Below, in pieces: positions 1 through 13,992 of a stretch of DNA of 64,000 nucleotides (within the stretch, counting starts at the first letter, position 1; each line of letters opens with the position of its first letter). The notes beneath the pieces were generated by a model that was not told the origin of the DNA, did no database searches, and was given only the letters and a program-made list of their open reading frames with translations. This DNA is from Blastocystis hominis (lineage: Eukaryota > Sar > Bigyra > Opalinata > Blastocystidae). The translations under genes were made by a program, and so were the position numbers. The DNA lies in contig NW_013171831.1 in assembly GCF_000151665.1 (NCBI RefSeq), forward strand, positions 176,940-240,939. The letters run 5' to 3'.

Positions 1-52
1 TGAGCGTAGAAAGGGTTTGACTCTGAGTTTGCTTCTTATTGTGTAGAGAAAG

Positions 53-1327
53 ATGCTGACTTCCGAAATCCTTCACTTAAACCAAAAATTCACGACACAG
101 GTTTTGCATTCATTGTCTTCCCCGCTTACAAATAGGAGGTGGAGGACATCGTAGCCTCCTTCATCCGCGAGAAGCTCTTCCAGCGTTCTATCGGCTTCGT
201 GGAATACTGCATGGACCATGATCTGGTTTTCTTTCTTTTTCCTCCTCGCTGACTCCCAGCTCCCCGAACTCTCCGAATCGACCACCCTCTGGCTGCTCTA
301 CGCCTGCAGCACCAAGAAGGACAGCGAGGTTCTGCAACGCCTGCCCCCGTACATCCCTCATCGCATCCAGTCGCTCTACATCTACAAAGGCAAACTGGCG
401 CGCGCCTTCCTCTGCTGCGGCCTCCACGACAAAGCCGAGCCTCTCCTCGCCTCCTTCGCCCAGCACAAGTTCCGCTTCGCGGACGTGAACAGCTTTTTAT
501 TGGACGGTTTGTTCCTCGGCGGCTACTACAACGAATGCATCGATACGTTCCACACCATCCAATCAAACAACGAACAGCGCCTTCTGAAGGACGAAACGCC
601 CGTCAAGATCCAGTACACCGCGTATTCCGCGGTTTTGCGGTCCTACTGCAAGCTCTTCCAGGAGGACGGTGTGTCGTCCATCCGCGCCCTGATGGAGCGG
701 GACGACATCCTCCCGCGGGAATGCGACTATTTTGCGCTCTGCGAGTACTTCGATACGCTGCCCAAGTGGAAGGAAACCGTCAAAAAAGTCGCGGACGTCT
801 GCCAATCGAAGGGCGTTGCCCTCTCTCCCGAACAGTGGAAACGTGGAAGAAACCGGATGATGCGTAGAATCGCGGTAATCGCGGCACGCGCGAAGGAGAT
901 TCAGTTCAACGAAGGGATCCACGTGATTTCGTCGTATTGCAATCAGTACGACTCCAACCTCGATTTCGACATGCACCACAACGAGCTCTGTTGGTTTCCC
1001 CGTTTCTCCGATTAGGAATAGTGTTACAGTGCCGGCTGCTGCCGCCGAATGCGTGCCGAATGCGCGTTTTGAAGCTGTTTCGGGACATTCAGGAGCGGTT
1101 TTCGAGCTCGCAGCTGGCGGATTTGACGGTGTTGGTGCGCACGCGGATGTCTGCGAGGGCGGTGGTGAATTTGCTGCAGAATGATTTGGTGCCGTCGATA
1201 CGAGTGAATGTGATTGTGGGTGATGAGGGGGGGGAGTGAAGGATAGGGATCGGACTTGGTGGTGAATGTGAGAGACTTGCAGAAGTGGTTTGACCGGAAA
1301 CCGTTTGATTTCCAGTACTTTTTATAG
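53..1327 (+). CDS. PPR-like helical repeat protein
   Basis: Five exons with introns near 101-135, 226-259, one of 32 nt near 990-1022 and one near 1216-1246. The start ATG at 53 opens a frame reading MLTSEILHLNQKFTTQ that splices in frame to VEDIVASFIREKLFQ. The protein (about 380 aa) is built of helical pairs such as GKLARAFLCCGLHDKAEPLL and YTAYSAVLRSYCKLFQE, which resemble pentatricopeptide repeats, a family that usually binds organellar RNA; no clear targeting peptide is visible. The frame ends at TAG 1325-1327, 14 nt before a TGTTTGTT motif, which supports the gene end. The gene may begin upstream of the window only if another 5' exon exists. The assignment rests on repeat look alone; it could be another alpha-solenoid protein. 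Confidence 0.5.
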
Positions 1328-1341
1328 TCTTTTTACGTTGC

Positions 1342-1349
1342 TGTTTGTT
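1342..1349 (+). terminator. TGTTTGTT 3'-end motif
   Basis: Exact TGTTTGTT 14 nt after the stop of the PPR-like gene. In Blastocystis this motif sits a few nt downstream of the poly(A) site. Confidence 0.6.
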
Positions 1350-1622
1350 TGAATCAGTTTTGATTCCTTTGTGACTCGATCCTTTGCAGAGCGCCTTCTA
1401 ACCCCCTTCGTATTACTTTAGTGCCGTGCTGTCGAACTGGATTTAGTGATTGCGACCTAGAGTTGAACCATGTCGCTAAATGCTGTTTTTGTTGTCTACA
1501 TGAATTTTGACATTTTTCGAAATGTGAGCCTGCTTCAGCAAGGGTAGGTTTGGACGTGATGTTTGATAGAAAGCATCTATTTCTTCCGAGTCTGCTTAAA
1601 TCAAGAAGAATCTGGACGCATT

Positions 1623-4444
1623 ATGTTTTGCGACTCAAGACCCTATCAAAAAGCCAACCTTTGTAACAATCGTATTGTAAGCGTGATCTTGTGCGGCTAA
1701 TCACGAGATACCCGATTCTGAAATGTATTACAAACCTTGTTCTGTGGATGTGGAGGAGAATGCATTCGTATCTAGGAATCTCCTCATCCGCTATGCAGGG
1801 GAGGAAGCTTCTCTTCGCGAATCGTGCTGCTGGCGAGTGGAAGTTCCCTATCAGCACATGGATAATTCCTCCCTGGAGTTCACCGTCGAGTTATTTTATC
1901 ACAAACCCATCAAGAATGAGAAGAAAGTCTCCGCCTACGCCGAAAAAGCGACCGTAAGCATCCCCCATTGATGTCCCATTTAGTTCATCGGTTCGCAGAC
2001 GATTTCGATTTCCAACATCGGAGACAATTCCGTTCTGCACTACCTCCGCCTCATCTTCTCCCAGCAAGGCCTGTGCGAGCTCCGCGGCGTGTTCACGTGC
2101 TCCCTGATGGATTTCCGCTATCATCAAACGATTTTGAGCCCCACAAACGAGCTTCTGACCGACCCGCAGCCGCTGGACGGGTTTTTATTCGACGACTGCG
2201 ACGTTTGCTTGGCGGAGTCGATCGACCGCGTAGAGCTACAAAGCGATCGAGTGCAAATTCGAGGCGCTTTCCTCGCTGTTCGTTTCCTTCCTGCAGAATT
2301 CCTTCACCAATCTCGCGAATTCCATCGAACGCATCGTCCGCCATTACCCCACTGTTTCCACTGTTTCCACCGTTTCCACTGATTCCACCAACCCCTTGAC
2401 AAAAATCAGGCCTTTTTCCAAACCCATCCAGGAAGCCGTTTCCCCCTTTCCATCGAATTCGAAAATGGCAAAAAAAGCCCCGATTTCCAACTCATTCAAA
2501 CACTCGGCATTTCCCAGTTCCCTTCATTCCCCCACTTCTCCGTTTCCACCTTCCGATCCTTTCTACAGTCCTTGCGGATCCCCGCGGTTCCAGCCCGCGT
2601 TCCGCGACTCCCTGGCCGAACTCATGGAACCGCGGGAATTTTCCTTCGAAATCCCCGAAATTCGGCTTCCCGCCAATAATGACGATGTCCCGCGGAACGC
2701 GCCTTCCGAACTTTCCATGATTTTATCCCCCGGCAAAAATGACGATTCCCCGCGGGAGTCGCTTCACGAAATTCCCGCTATTTTTTCTCCTTCCAAAAGC
2801 GATGATTCCCCGCGGGACTCTCCCGACAGAATCCCCATGATTTTGTCCCCCGGGAAAAATGACGATTCCCCGCGGGACATGCGTCGCTCGTTGTCGGCAG
2901 ATGATTGGGTGGAATTGGGACAAAGCGATTTGAAGCAAATCGGCGTTTCCTTTTCGAAGCAGTTAACCGCGGAAATCTCCCACTGCTCGCAGCAGCTGTG
3001 GGAGCTGCATGACACGTTAACCGCGGTAATCGGGGAGTGCATCGGGGTAATGGTGGAAATGATGCATCGGGAGCATGACCGAAATCTGCGCGATTTCTAC
3101 AGCCGTTTCATTCTGTTGAATCGTTTGAGTCTGCTGGATTTGAGCGGCGAAGTAGAAACCCGCGCAATTTCGATGACGCACTAGACGCACGATGTGTTGA
3201 AGGAACACAAAACACTCTTTGAAACTGTCCGAAATAGTGCCTATTTTAGGTATTTTTGATTGTTCTTCCCTTGACTTCAGCGACACCATCGCGGAAAACG
3301 TGATTCATGACGATAGTTTGGTCGTTTCTTCCCTCGAAGACGGCGTTTTGGCGTCATGTCCCCTATTGTTGATTGACCGTTATGGAAAAACGGACACTTC
3401 GGTTCAAAACTCACCCAATAGCAACGGCACGCTCTCCCAATGGACCTGTCCCAATCGGAGATGTGCCCATATTAATCTGAGTAATGTTCGCCGATGTCCC
3501 TATTGTTTAATGGACCCAAACCCTCCTTCTCTCCACGTTCTCTTCGTCCTCCACGGGTTTCGCGTTTTCTCCGGGCGTTTCTCTCACCGCTAGGCGTCTC
3601 CCGCGGATATGCATCGCATCATTTCGCTGCTGAACTTGAAATACCCCGCGCTGAAAGTCGTTGCGCTGCAATCCTGCGCGAATTCGATGGAAAAATCGCT
3701 CGTCGTGTTGGCCTCCAAAGTGGCTCAGGAAATCAGCGGCCATCTCCAGGCGCTGAAACTCCAGTCACGGCAGAATCTGCGCCGAATCTCCTTTTTGGGA
3801 CATTCGGTAGGGGCCCTAATTCTCCGATTGGCGTTTCGAAACCCCCTGCTGACCCCCTACACTCAATTTTTCCACCTGTTTTTGTCACTGAACGCTCCGC
3901 ATTGCGGCGTTACATTTTCGAAACGGTCGATCGACTGGGGGTCCCGATTTTTGGCATTCGTGAATTCGTCGCAATTGGTGGACGAATTGCTGCTGAAAGA
4001 CGATAAAAACCCGCGGAACACGCTTCTGTACCGAATGTCCCAAAATTCGGGTAGGGACCTTTTTTGCCATATGTCCCAGATTTATCGTCATTCCATTATT
4101 TCTACCTATTTTCGTCCTTCCAAGACACATTCGTTCCGTTTCATTCGGAACGAATCGAAACGAATCCCGCGATTTTATTGTCAGAAGGAGTGGAGGGCGA
4201 AGTGTACCAGGAAATGATTTCTTCGTTTTGGCGGCAATTCCGAAGCGAATTCTGTCAAACGAAAGTGAAAAAGTTCGACGTGTATTATGATGTGGGGGGA
4301 GAAGAGAGGGATGCGATGTAGAATTTGAACTTCTCGCTGGATTCGCTGATTGGAAAGACGGCGCACACGAATATTCTGAAGGACATGCAGGTGATTCAGA
4401 TGTTGCTGTACAAGACGGAGGAATGTTTTGTTGAGGAGGAGTGA
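1623..4444 (+). CDS. FAM135-like putative serine hydrolase with RanBP2-type zinc finger
   Basis: Eight exons, about 866 aa, introns of 29-34 nt (for example 1677-1707). The N-terminus (YYKPCSVDVEENAFVSRNLL) resembles the FAM135 N-terminal domain. The middle is Ser/Pro-rich and holds a 60-bp tandem repeat. Around residue 553 is a RanBP2-type finger, QWTCPNRRCAHINLSNVRRC followed by PYC. The C-terminus is a DUF676 alpha/beta-hydrolase: LFVLHGF oxyanion strand, nucleophile elbow GHSVG near residue 662, NAPHCG, then SFQDTFVPFHSERI and DSLIGKTAH, as at the end of FAM135 proteins. This suggests a lipase/esterase-like enzyme, substrate unknown. The stop TGA 4442-4444 is followed by TGTTTGTT at 4461. 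The zinc finger inside a FAM135 protein is unusual and is discussed separately. Confidence 0.75.
2641..2880 (+). repeat. 60-bp tandem repeat, four units
   Basis: Four consecutive 60-bp units, each carrying GACGAT.. followed by CCCGCGG at the same phase (2681, 2741, 2801 with GATGAT, 2861). Translated it gives a 20-residue repeat around ILSPGKNDDSPRD. It lies in the disordered middle of the FAM135-like protein. Confidence 0.85.
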
Positions 4445-4460
4445 GAGGATGGATATGGAG

Positions 4461-4468
4461 TGTTTGTT
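4461..4468 (+). terminator. TGTTTGTT 3'-end motif
   Basis: Exact motif 16 nt after the stop of the FAM135-like gene. Confidence 0.6.
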
Positions 4469-4574
4469 GGATACATATTTATATATATGTATAATTGCTG
4501 GAATGGAGCGTTCAAGGAACCAATCTTGATTTGACAATAGATAGTAGCAATTGTTGTTTTGAAACTTCAGAACA

Positions 4575-5827
4575 ATGGAGGTCGAAGGAGAGTTTGAATT
4601 GTCTTGCATAGTCCTCATGAATAGCAACACCACGATCACGCGAGGGGACTTTGAACAAAATGATGCGCTGCCTTGGGTTGAAAAGTATCGTCCCACAAGC
4701 CTCGATAATATAGTTTCACAGGACGATATTGTCGCTACAAGTGGGTGCGTATCCAGCGTTTTTAGGAATAGTCAAGCGTTTCATTGAGGGAAACCGACTT
4801 CCTCATCTCCTGTTTTACGGTCCTCCAGGCACAGGAAAGACCACGACAATTATGGCGGTAGCGAAAATGCTGTATGGCAGCAGCCATTCGAGCATGGTTT
4901 TGGAAGTACCTCTTGCTTCTCTTTTTCTATGTACACTAGCTAAACGCCTCCGATGATCGAGGTATCAATGTGGTCCGTGAGCAGATCAAAGTCTTCGCCG
5001 GTACAAAGAAACTGTTCCACACGGGCGTCAAACTGGTCATTCTGGACGAAGCCGACAACATGACCAATGCCGCCCAATTCGCCCTGCGTCGCAGTATTTT
5101 ATCGTTCCTTCCTCCTTAATTTCCTTTAGTCATCGAGAAATACAGTCAAAACACGCGCTTCTGCCTCATCTGCAACTATGTCTCCGAAATCATTCCCGCG
5201 GTTCAATCGCGCTGCACGCGCTTCCGCTTCCAGCCGCTGAACCCGCAGCTGATTCGCTCCCGCCTCCTCTACATTCTGCGCCAAGAGAAGTACCCGATTC
5301 CCGCGGGGATTTTAAAATAGCGTGGAATTCGACGACGACGGCGTGGCGGCCCTTCTAGCGCTTTCCCGCGGGGATATGCGTCGCGTGATCAACGTTCTTC
5401 AGGTATCCCCGCGGTTTTGAGTGTGATTTTGCGTAGGCGACGGCGATGGCGTTCGGCAAAGTCACGGCGGAACATGTGTACCGATGTGCGGGGATGCCGT
5501 CGCCGGCGGACATGGAGCTGGTGCTGAGCTCGCTGATGGCGAAATCGTACGGAGATGCGCTGAAAACGCTGGAAGAGCTGCAGAGAAAGAAGATGTTCGC
5601 GATGTCGGACATCCTCACGGAACTGGTCGGGAAGCTGCAGGAAGTGTCGTTCCCTCCGGCGGTGGACGCGTTTTTGTATAGGGAGTTGGCGGATTTGGAG
5701 TAGAGGTGGAGATGATGTGCGATGTAGGGTTCGACTGAATGCGGGGACGCAGGAGGAGATTCAGCTCCGCTCACTGGTGGGAATCTTTACGAAGGTGCGA
5801 AGCATGTGTAGTTTGGCTGTTTGTTAG
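4575..5827 (+). CDS. RFC5: Replication factor C subunit 5 (clamp loader)
   Basis: Seven exons, about 354 aa, close to the usual 340 aa. Begins [11 protein letters not shown], then [19 protein letters not shown] (RFC box), Walker [18 protein letters not shown], Walker [11 protein letters not shown], arginine-finger SRC in [11 protein letters not shown], and the C-terminal collar with [13 protein letters not shown], which marks it as RFC5 (yeast Rfc3) and not another small subunit. It would load PCNA at primer ends in the RFC pentamer. Introns are 25-36 nt; the first (about 4740-4764) is one of the shortest in the window. The last exon reads [19 protein letters not shown]. The only encoded stop, TAG 5825-5827, overlaps the TGTTTGTT at 5818-5825, so the working stop is probably made by polyadenylation after T5813 (TTG becomes TAA). 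Confidence 0.93.
5818..5825 (+). terminator. TGTTTGTT motif overlapping the encoded stop of RFC5
   Basis: The motif begins 4 nt after T5813, the base that would form TAA with the poly(A) tail. Confidence 0.65.
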
Positions 5828-5889
5828 AGCACGCAACTGTGAATAGGGCGACAACGAGTAGCTTTTTTATTATTCTATATATTCTGGGA

Positions 5890-8515
<2,626 letters not shown>

Positions 8516-8594
8516 AGGAGATCCGAGTCGCCCCTAGATCGTATTGAAAACCGCGGGTACTCGGCTGAATCAAAAACAAGAAAAAGAGACTGGA

Positions 8595-9002
8595 ATGAGT
8601 TCTGCGATTGTGGGAATTCTTGGGGGAGTTTGGTTATTGCATAGGTGAAAGACCTTTTGAATCCCAAACCTTTTCTGAAGAATATGACAGGAAAGCTGAT
8701 TTGCGTTAAGCTGAAGTGGGGTTTGGAGTATCAGGGTATTTAAATTGTGGATAGGATTTCATTTTAGGTCGTCTTGTTTCGTTCGACTCATATATGAATC
8801 TTCAGGTAAATTTGGTTGGTGTGTGTGAAATCCTAGTTGTCTAACTGCGAAGAATATGTTGATGGTAAGAGCACTGCCCTTTTAGGAGATGTATTGATTC
8901 GGTAAGTCTGCTTGCTAGTTTCTAACCAAAAGATGCAACAACGTCTTGTATATTCGCGAAGTTCCCGATAATGAAGGAGGCGACGATATGGAGACAGCTT
9001 AA
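8595..9002 (+). CDS. SNRPF: Small nuclear ribonucleoprotein SmF
   Basis: Five exons and four micro-introns for only about 92 residues. Conceptual product contains [39 protein letters not shown] and [10 protein letters not shown], which follow SmF (Sm1 and Sm2 motifs) almost residue by residue. SmF belongs to the seven-member Sm ring on U1, U2, U4 and U5 snRNAs; fitting for a genome with many introns. A possible intron at GTAAGAGC (about 8862) is not used, because the retained [12 protein letters not shown] continues the Sm2 motif. TAA 9000-9002 is followed by TGTTTGTT at 9020. The 3' end faces DDX10, 45 bp away. Confidence 0.93.
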
Positions 9003-9019
9003 CCTTTGTGACAATGTGT

Positions 9020-9027
9020 TGTTTGTT
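9020..9027 (+). terminator. TGTTTGTT 3'-end motif of SmF
   Basis: Exact motif 17 nt after the SmF stop, within the 44-bp gap between convergent genes. Confidence 0.6.
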
Positions 9028-9046
9028 CCACAAACTCTTTTAAAAT

Positions 9047-11456
9047 TTATTCATCATCATCATCGTTGTCGTCGTCGTCGTCGTTATCGTCATCCTCTTC
9101 TTCCATGCTCTCTTCTTCTTCTTCTTCATTCACACTATCCTGTGCATCATCAGCATCTTCCTCTTCCTCTTCCTCTTCCTCCTCTTCATCATTTCCTAAA
9201 AGTACAACGGGCGCCTCCTCCGTCTTATGCATCTCCTTCTCCCTCTGCTTGAGCAGCATCTTCTTCTCCTTGACTCGCCTCTTTTCGCGCATCCGATCCT
9301 TTTCTTCGTTCTCTTCCAGCTGCATCTGCGCGTCTTTCAGACGCTCCTTCTCCGCCTCCTCGCCGATCTCGCCCTCCACGTCCTTCAGCTCCACCACGCC
9401 GCGCGTGTCTTCGATCGCCTCGCCGTTCTCGTCGAACCGAATGCTCTTCCCGATCGGCTCTCCGTCCGGCGAGATCCGCAGCCGCTTCTTCCGCTTCTTC
9501 TCCGGCAGCGGGACCTCCAACGCGGGCGCGTCCGCCGTCGTCTTCCCCGTCTTCTGCAGGAAGTCGTCCTCGTCCGAAGTCGCCTCCTCCGCTCTCTGTC
9601 CCGCGCTCGCAGCGCTCGCAGCGCTCGCAGCGCCCTGCGAGGGCTCGTTGGCGCGCGCCTTGTCCTCCGCGTCCTTCTTGATCTCCTCCTGGAGCTGCTG
9701 CAGCGCGTAGGACCCCGCCTTCTTCGCCTTCTTCTTCAAGAAGCTCAGGTTCGGCACCACGCCCAGCCCCAGCGACTACGCTCAACCGTGGAATCGGGGA
9801 ACCTACCTCCGCGAAGCCCTCCAGCGGGAGCGCACGCACGTCGAAGAGCTGCTTGTTGGACGCCAAGTACACGCTGCGCACGTAGCTCTGAAACGCCTTG
9901 CTGGCGAGCTGTCCGAGCGTTTCGTCGCGCGCGATCTCCTCCATGAGCCGGTTCGTGACGCTCTGCGTGCGACTCGGGTTCACCGCGATTCGCTTCAGCG
10001 GGATATTCGCCTCCGCCATCATCGGCAGGAACGCTGCTTCTTCCTGCGGCAGTAAAAACAGCAGACCGTTCCCCTTGGCGCGGAAACGCCCTGCGCGGCC
10101 CACGCGGTGGATGTACGTCGCCGCGTCCTCGGGGCAGTCGAACTGCACCACCCAGTCCACCGCGGGGAAGTCGATCCCGCGGGCAGCGACGTCGGTGCAG
10201 AAGAGCACGGCGTGGTCCTTCTGGATGAAGTCGTAGTACGTGTAGGTGCGCATCGTTTGCTTCTGCTTCCCGTGCAGGTGCAGCAGCGAGACGCCCGGCT
10301 TCATGCGGCGAAAAGCCTCGAAGAGGAAGCGGACTTCCTTGCGCGAGGCGGCGAAGACGAGGATTTTGCAGCGCAGATGCGACTTGATGAAGCTGTAGAG
10401 AAGCTCCACCTTGCGAGAGAGGTCGCAGACGATGTAGCGCTGCGTCTGTGCGTCAGGCGAGACACAGAAACACAAACCAGCGTGGTGGGGGTCGCGTAGT
10501 CGTCGTCGGAGTTGACGTTGATCGATACGGGATTGGAGAGGATCGAGCTGGCGAGCTAGCGGTGAGGGATCGCGTTGGAGAGTACGGTCTTCACGTTCTC
10601 GTCGATCGTCGCAGAGAAAAGCTGGGTTTGCCGGTCTCCGCCCAGCGAATCCACGATGTGATCGATCGTGGTCTTGAAGCCCATGTCCAGACACCGGTCC
10701 ACTTCGTCGAGGACCAGGCCGCGCACGTTCGAGCAGTCGAAACCCGGCGTTTGCTCGAGGTGTTGGAGGAAACGTCCGGGCGTGGCGACTAAAATGTTCA
10801 TGCTGACAATCCGGCTTTGCTCCTCCTCGAAGTCCTTGCCGCCGATCACCAGGCCGGCCGAGAAGCTGTGGTACTTGCCGATGGTGCACAAAACGTCGAA
10901 AATCTGGGGAGAATAGGGGAAAGAGGGACATACCTGCATGGCCAATTCACGAGTGGGAGAAATGATGACGATGCCGATGCCGTCTTCCTCAGTCCATCGC
11001 TCGCGGTAAAGACACTCTAGAGCTGGAATTAGGAAAGCAAGCGTCTTTCCCGAACCAGTCTTCGCACAGCCCAAAATATCGCGACTAAAAAGTAATGCAA
11101 TTGTAAAGAAGAGAAAACCCCATGAGAGCACTAATAAGCGACTTCTGCTGAATATCGGTCATTTCCGTAAAGCCAGCTTCGTTCAAACCTTTCTTTGTGT
11201 AGTTCGATAGAGGGAGTGCTTCAAACTTTTTAATATTCGCTTTTTCCTCCTCAGGAAGGGCAGAAAGCTCCTCAATTTGTTTCTGCAACTGAGTAATCTC
11301 GCGGATTTCACGGTCGATCTTTGACTCCTTCTTGTGACCAATTGATCTATTTCCTTTCTTGTTTTTTCCAAAATTCTTTCCTTTCTGCGAGAACTGTCTC
11401 TTCTTACCAGCCATATTACGTCGCTGATTCTTTTTCTTTGCACCGCTCGATTCCAT
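9047..11456 (-). CDS. DDX10: DEAD-box RNA helicase DDX10/Dbp4-like
   Basis: About 740 aa in at least six exons. Basic N-tail ([13 protein letters not shown]), Q-motif region, [10 protein letters not shown] (motif I), SPTRELA (Ia), TPGRF (Ib), LDEVD (motif II, DEVD in place of DEAD), SAT (III), ARGIDFP and HRVGRAGR (V, VI), then the family-typical C-terminal part ([18 protein letters not shown]) and a poly-Asp/Glu tail with more than 40 acidic residues. Dbp4/DDX10 works in the nucleolus in 18S rRNA maturation (U14 and SSU processome). The introns at about 10444-10475 and 10553-10582 are needed to join motif III to the second RecA domain. The start CAT 11454-11456 was chosen because the basic tail follows directly; longer frames upstream lack family similarity. 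Confidence 0.9.
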
Positions 11457-11573
11457 GGCTTCTAGGATGAACAGAACCTGAAAACCACTACCAAGTGAAA
11501 CGCTTTGGAAATCGGCCCGAATTTTGTCACTCTTGTTTGAATGCATTGTTTGTAGCTAATAAATGGTGAATCA

Positions 11574-11585
11574 AACAAACAAACA
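11574..11585 (-). terminator. Overlapping TGTTTGTT motifs, minus strand
   Basis: On the minus strand TTTGTTTGTTTG; two overlapping copies of the motif, about 95 nt past the stop of the MORN/LRR gene and just upstream of DDX10. Confidence 0.45.
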
Positions 11586-11678
11586 AGATAGAATAAAATA
11601 ACGGCTGATTTTCCATCTTGGTTACCTTGACTTTTTCAAAATGTGCCAACAACAACCCAGACGAACTTTCAGGAAGGT

Positions 11679-13235
11679 CTAATGCGTTATACGGAGATTG
11701 GATAGCAAACTAAAGATGCTCACTTGCTCGACAGACGTAAAGTTGTCTTCGGTTAGTTGGATTGAACTCAATTTGGGGATATCTAGTCTATTGTGCATTC
11801 TCAGGTAGCTACTTTCTAGTGTTACATTGCAATGGACTCCCTGCAAGGCAAAATGGCCGAATTGTATAGTACATAGAGAAGGCAGATCTAGAGTGGAACG
11901 AATCGATGCGAGGCTACTCATCATCTTCACTTGCTTCGCAAGACAAAATGACCTAGAGCCTAAACAAACAGAGTGCAGTCTAGGCAGATCTAGCAATGAG
12001 AGTATGAGTTGGTGTGTTTACCATGCAAAATAAAGTCAGAATGAAAGAAATTGGAAGAGTTTTGAGTTGGGATGCCGATGTTCAGTTCTTCTAAAAGGGG
12101 CAAATTCGATATGTCGAAGCCTCCCGCATAGTCCCGAAAGCTAAACGCTCCGATTTCAATTTTTCGAAGCACAGGACAATTCGAGATTTGAAAGGATGAC
12201 GCAAACGAAGGCGTGTGTGCGTTTTCTGTTATGGATGTGGGTGGAGCGAAGCAATAATTTCCGATTCTCAATCGTTGTAATTGATTCATTCCATTCAATG
12301 CAAAGGTTTGGATGTTTCCAAAGCATCGATCTCCGAACGAGAGACTTCGCAGCTCCGAAAACCAACCGAAATTCAATTCATTCATCTTGTTACAGCAGTC
12401 AGGAAGCGTCACCAACTCCTCAACATTGGGAGGAAGTTGGTTCAAATCCGCTTCATCGCGAACGATCTTCTGACGCAGATACACTCCATCCAGTAATTCC
12501 ACACTCCGTACCTCTTCTCCCATATTCCATTCGCCTTTTCTGTACGCTGTTCCACTTTCGGGATCGATTGTGCATCCTTCGCCATGTCTGAAAAAGCACA
12601 TGGTACGTTCATCATACGCGTATCCACCCATGAAAAGTGGCTTCCATTCAGACATATCGGTGATTTGGCTAGCCTTGCTTAGCTCTATCATTCGATCGTC
12701 CTCGAAAAACTTCAAAATACTTTGTAATTTGCCATTACTCCAATACCCCTCAAATAGCTCCTTCCCAGATTCTGGGTCGTATTCGATGCCTCTTCCATGG
12801 CGTTGCATCTGCGAATTGTAATTGCCAATGTATATTATGTGTTGTGACACTTTGTCTTCGATTGCGAGTTGCAATCCTTTTTCTGTGAATAAAAAGCCAT
12901 AGCAGTCTCCACTTCCAAATATACTGTCCCAACTCTCTTTCATTACTACACAACCATTTTCATACAAAATCAAATATCCTTCACGTTTTCCATCTCTAAT
13001 ATTCCATTCTAGTGACACTACGCCATTTTTAAACAACCGAACTAAGCCAGTGTGATTATGTGGATAAACAAGGTACTCATGATTATGATCCCCCTGATAG
13101 TATATGAAAATGTACTCTTTTCCACAAATTACGCGAGGTACCTTCTTTGCGGTGATATATCCATTTAATAGATATTGCGATGCTCTTTTTCTCCGTATAT
13201 CAACTACTGATGATTATTGGATAATACAAATACAT
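11679..13235 (-). CDS. MORN-repeat plus leucine-rich-repeat protein
   Basis: Three exons, about 500 aa. The N-half has MORN-type units (DGKREGYLILYENG, RHGRGIEYDPESGKELFEGYW, HGEGCTIDPESGTAYRKGEW). The C-half has irregular LRRs of the BspA-like kind (LRSLSFGDRCFGNIQ, LRKIEIGAFSFRDY, LPLLEELNIGI). An intron of 32 nt near 11987-12018 joins the two long pieces; a 25-nt intron near 13180-13205 gives an in-frame Met at 13233-13235, otherwise the first exon has no start. Proteins of this build are often numerous in Blastocystis-like protists; role unknown, perhaps a scaffold. No signal peptide or membrane segment is apparent. Confidence 0.7.
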
Positions 13236-13992
13236 ATGTTTGTTATCATCAATTATCTTTATTAGTTATAGATCTCATGTTCTTTTACGAGGGTGTTAAG
13301 CACAATGTTGGCAATCCCATATTCCTTGAATTCATTCAATAACAGCAAGGATTCTGAACAATAGTGGGCTTAATTGTTATATGTCATTTTTAATTGTGTT
13401 TCAATCAAGAAAATGAAATCGGGCATTTGTAGTCATTATAAGAGGCATAGTTTTGTGTGTGGAAATGGTCTGAAGCCGAATATCGAATGAGGGTGTGTGC
13501 CATGTGAAGGTGATTCTGATTGTTAGGACTAAACAATCGCTTATAATACATTATATATCATAGATAATTCCATATATATATATAACATTTAGAGAACAAT
13601 TCAGGAAGTTTGTAGAGTTAGTACACAATCGCTCTTGATGATATGGAATGATGGATGTTAAAATACTGAGGTCTCGCGATGACAAATGACTCCTAACGCG
13701 ATTCTTTGCTATCGGACACTTGATTCCTACGATTATTAGAAGGAGAAAGAAAGAAAGAAAGAAAGAAAGATGGAATTCATGTTATTTGCCTTATTATTAT
13801 AATCTATGATCGATTTGAAGTATTTTGAACTATGTAACTATCATCATTTCTTTATCTAATCCTCATATTCACCTACATATATATTATTCTATCCTTTTCT
13901 TCTTTCACAATTATCTCCACTCCATCCCTCTCCCATAATCCAATTCCAAATCCAAATCCTATTCATCTCCACCCCTTCCCTCATGATTTCAT
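13236..13992. other. Gene-free AT-rich spacer with an (AAAG)n tract
   Basis: No coding signal was found on either strand. It contains the tetranucleotide tract at 13744-13770 and AT-rich runs. It separates the MORN/LRR gene start from the VPS9 gene end, so it should hold the promoter of the former. Confidence 0.5.
13744..13770. repeat. (AAAG)n microsatellite
   Basis: About six perfect GAAA/AAAG units. Confidence 0.9.

Noticed and set aside
8862-8885. Intron in SmF starting GTAAGAGC
   Set aside because: Removing it would delete KSTALLG, part of the Sm2 fold.
9225-10931. Long minus frame through DDX10 that continues into Arg/Gly-rich sequence
   Set aside because: The second half is an out-of-frame reading of the helicase tail; the splice at about 9776-9805 gives the true frame.
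13744-13770. Possible telomeric or centromeric repeat
   Set aside because: Only a short AAAG tract; not a telomere unit.
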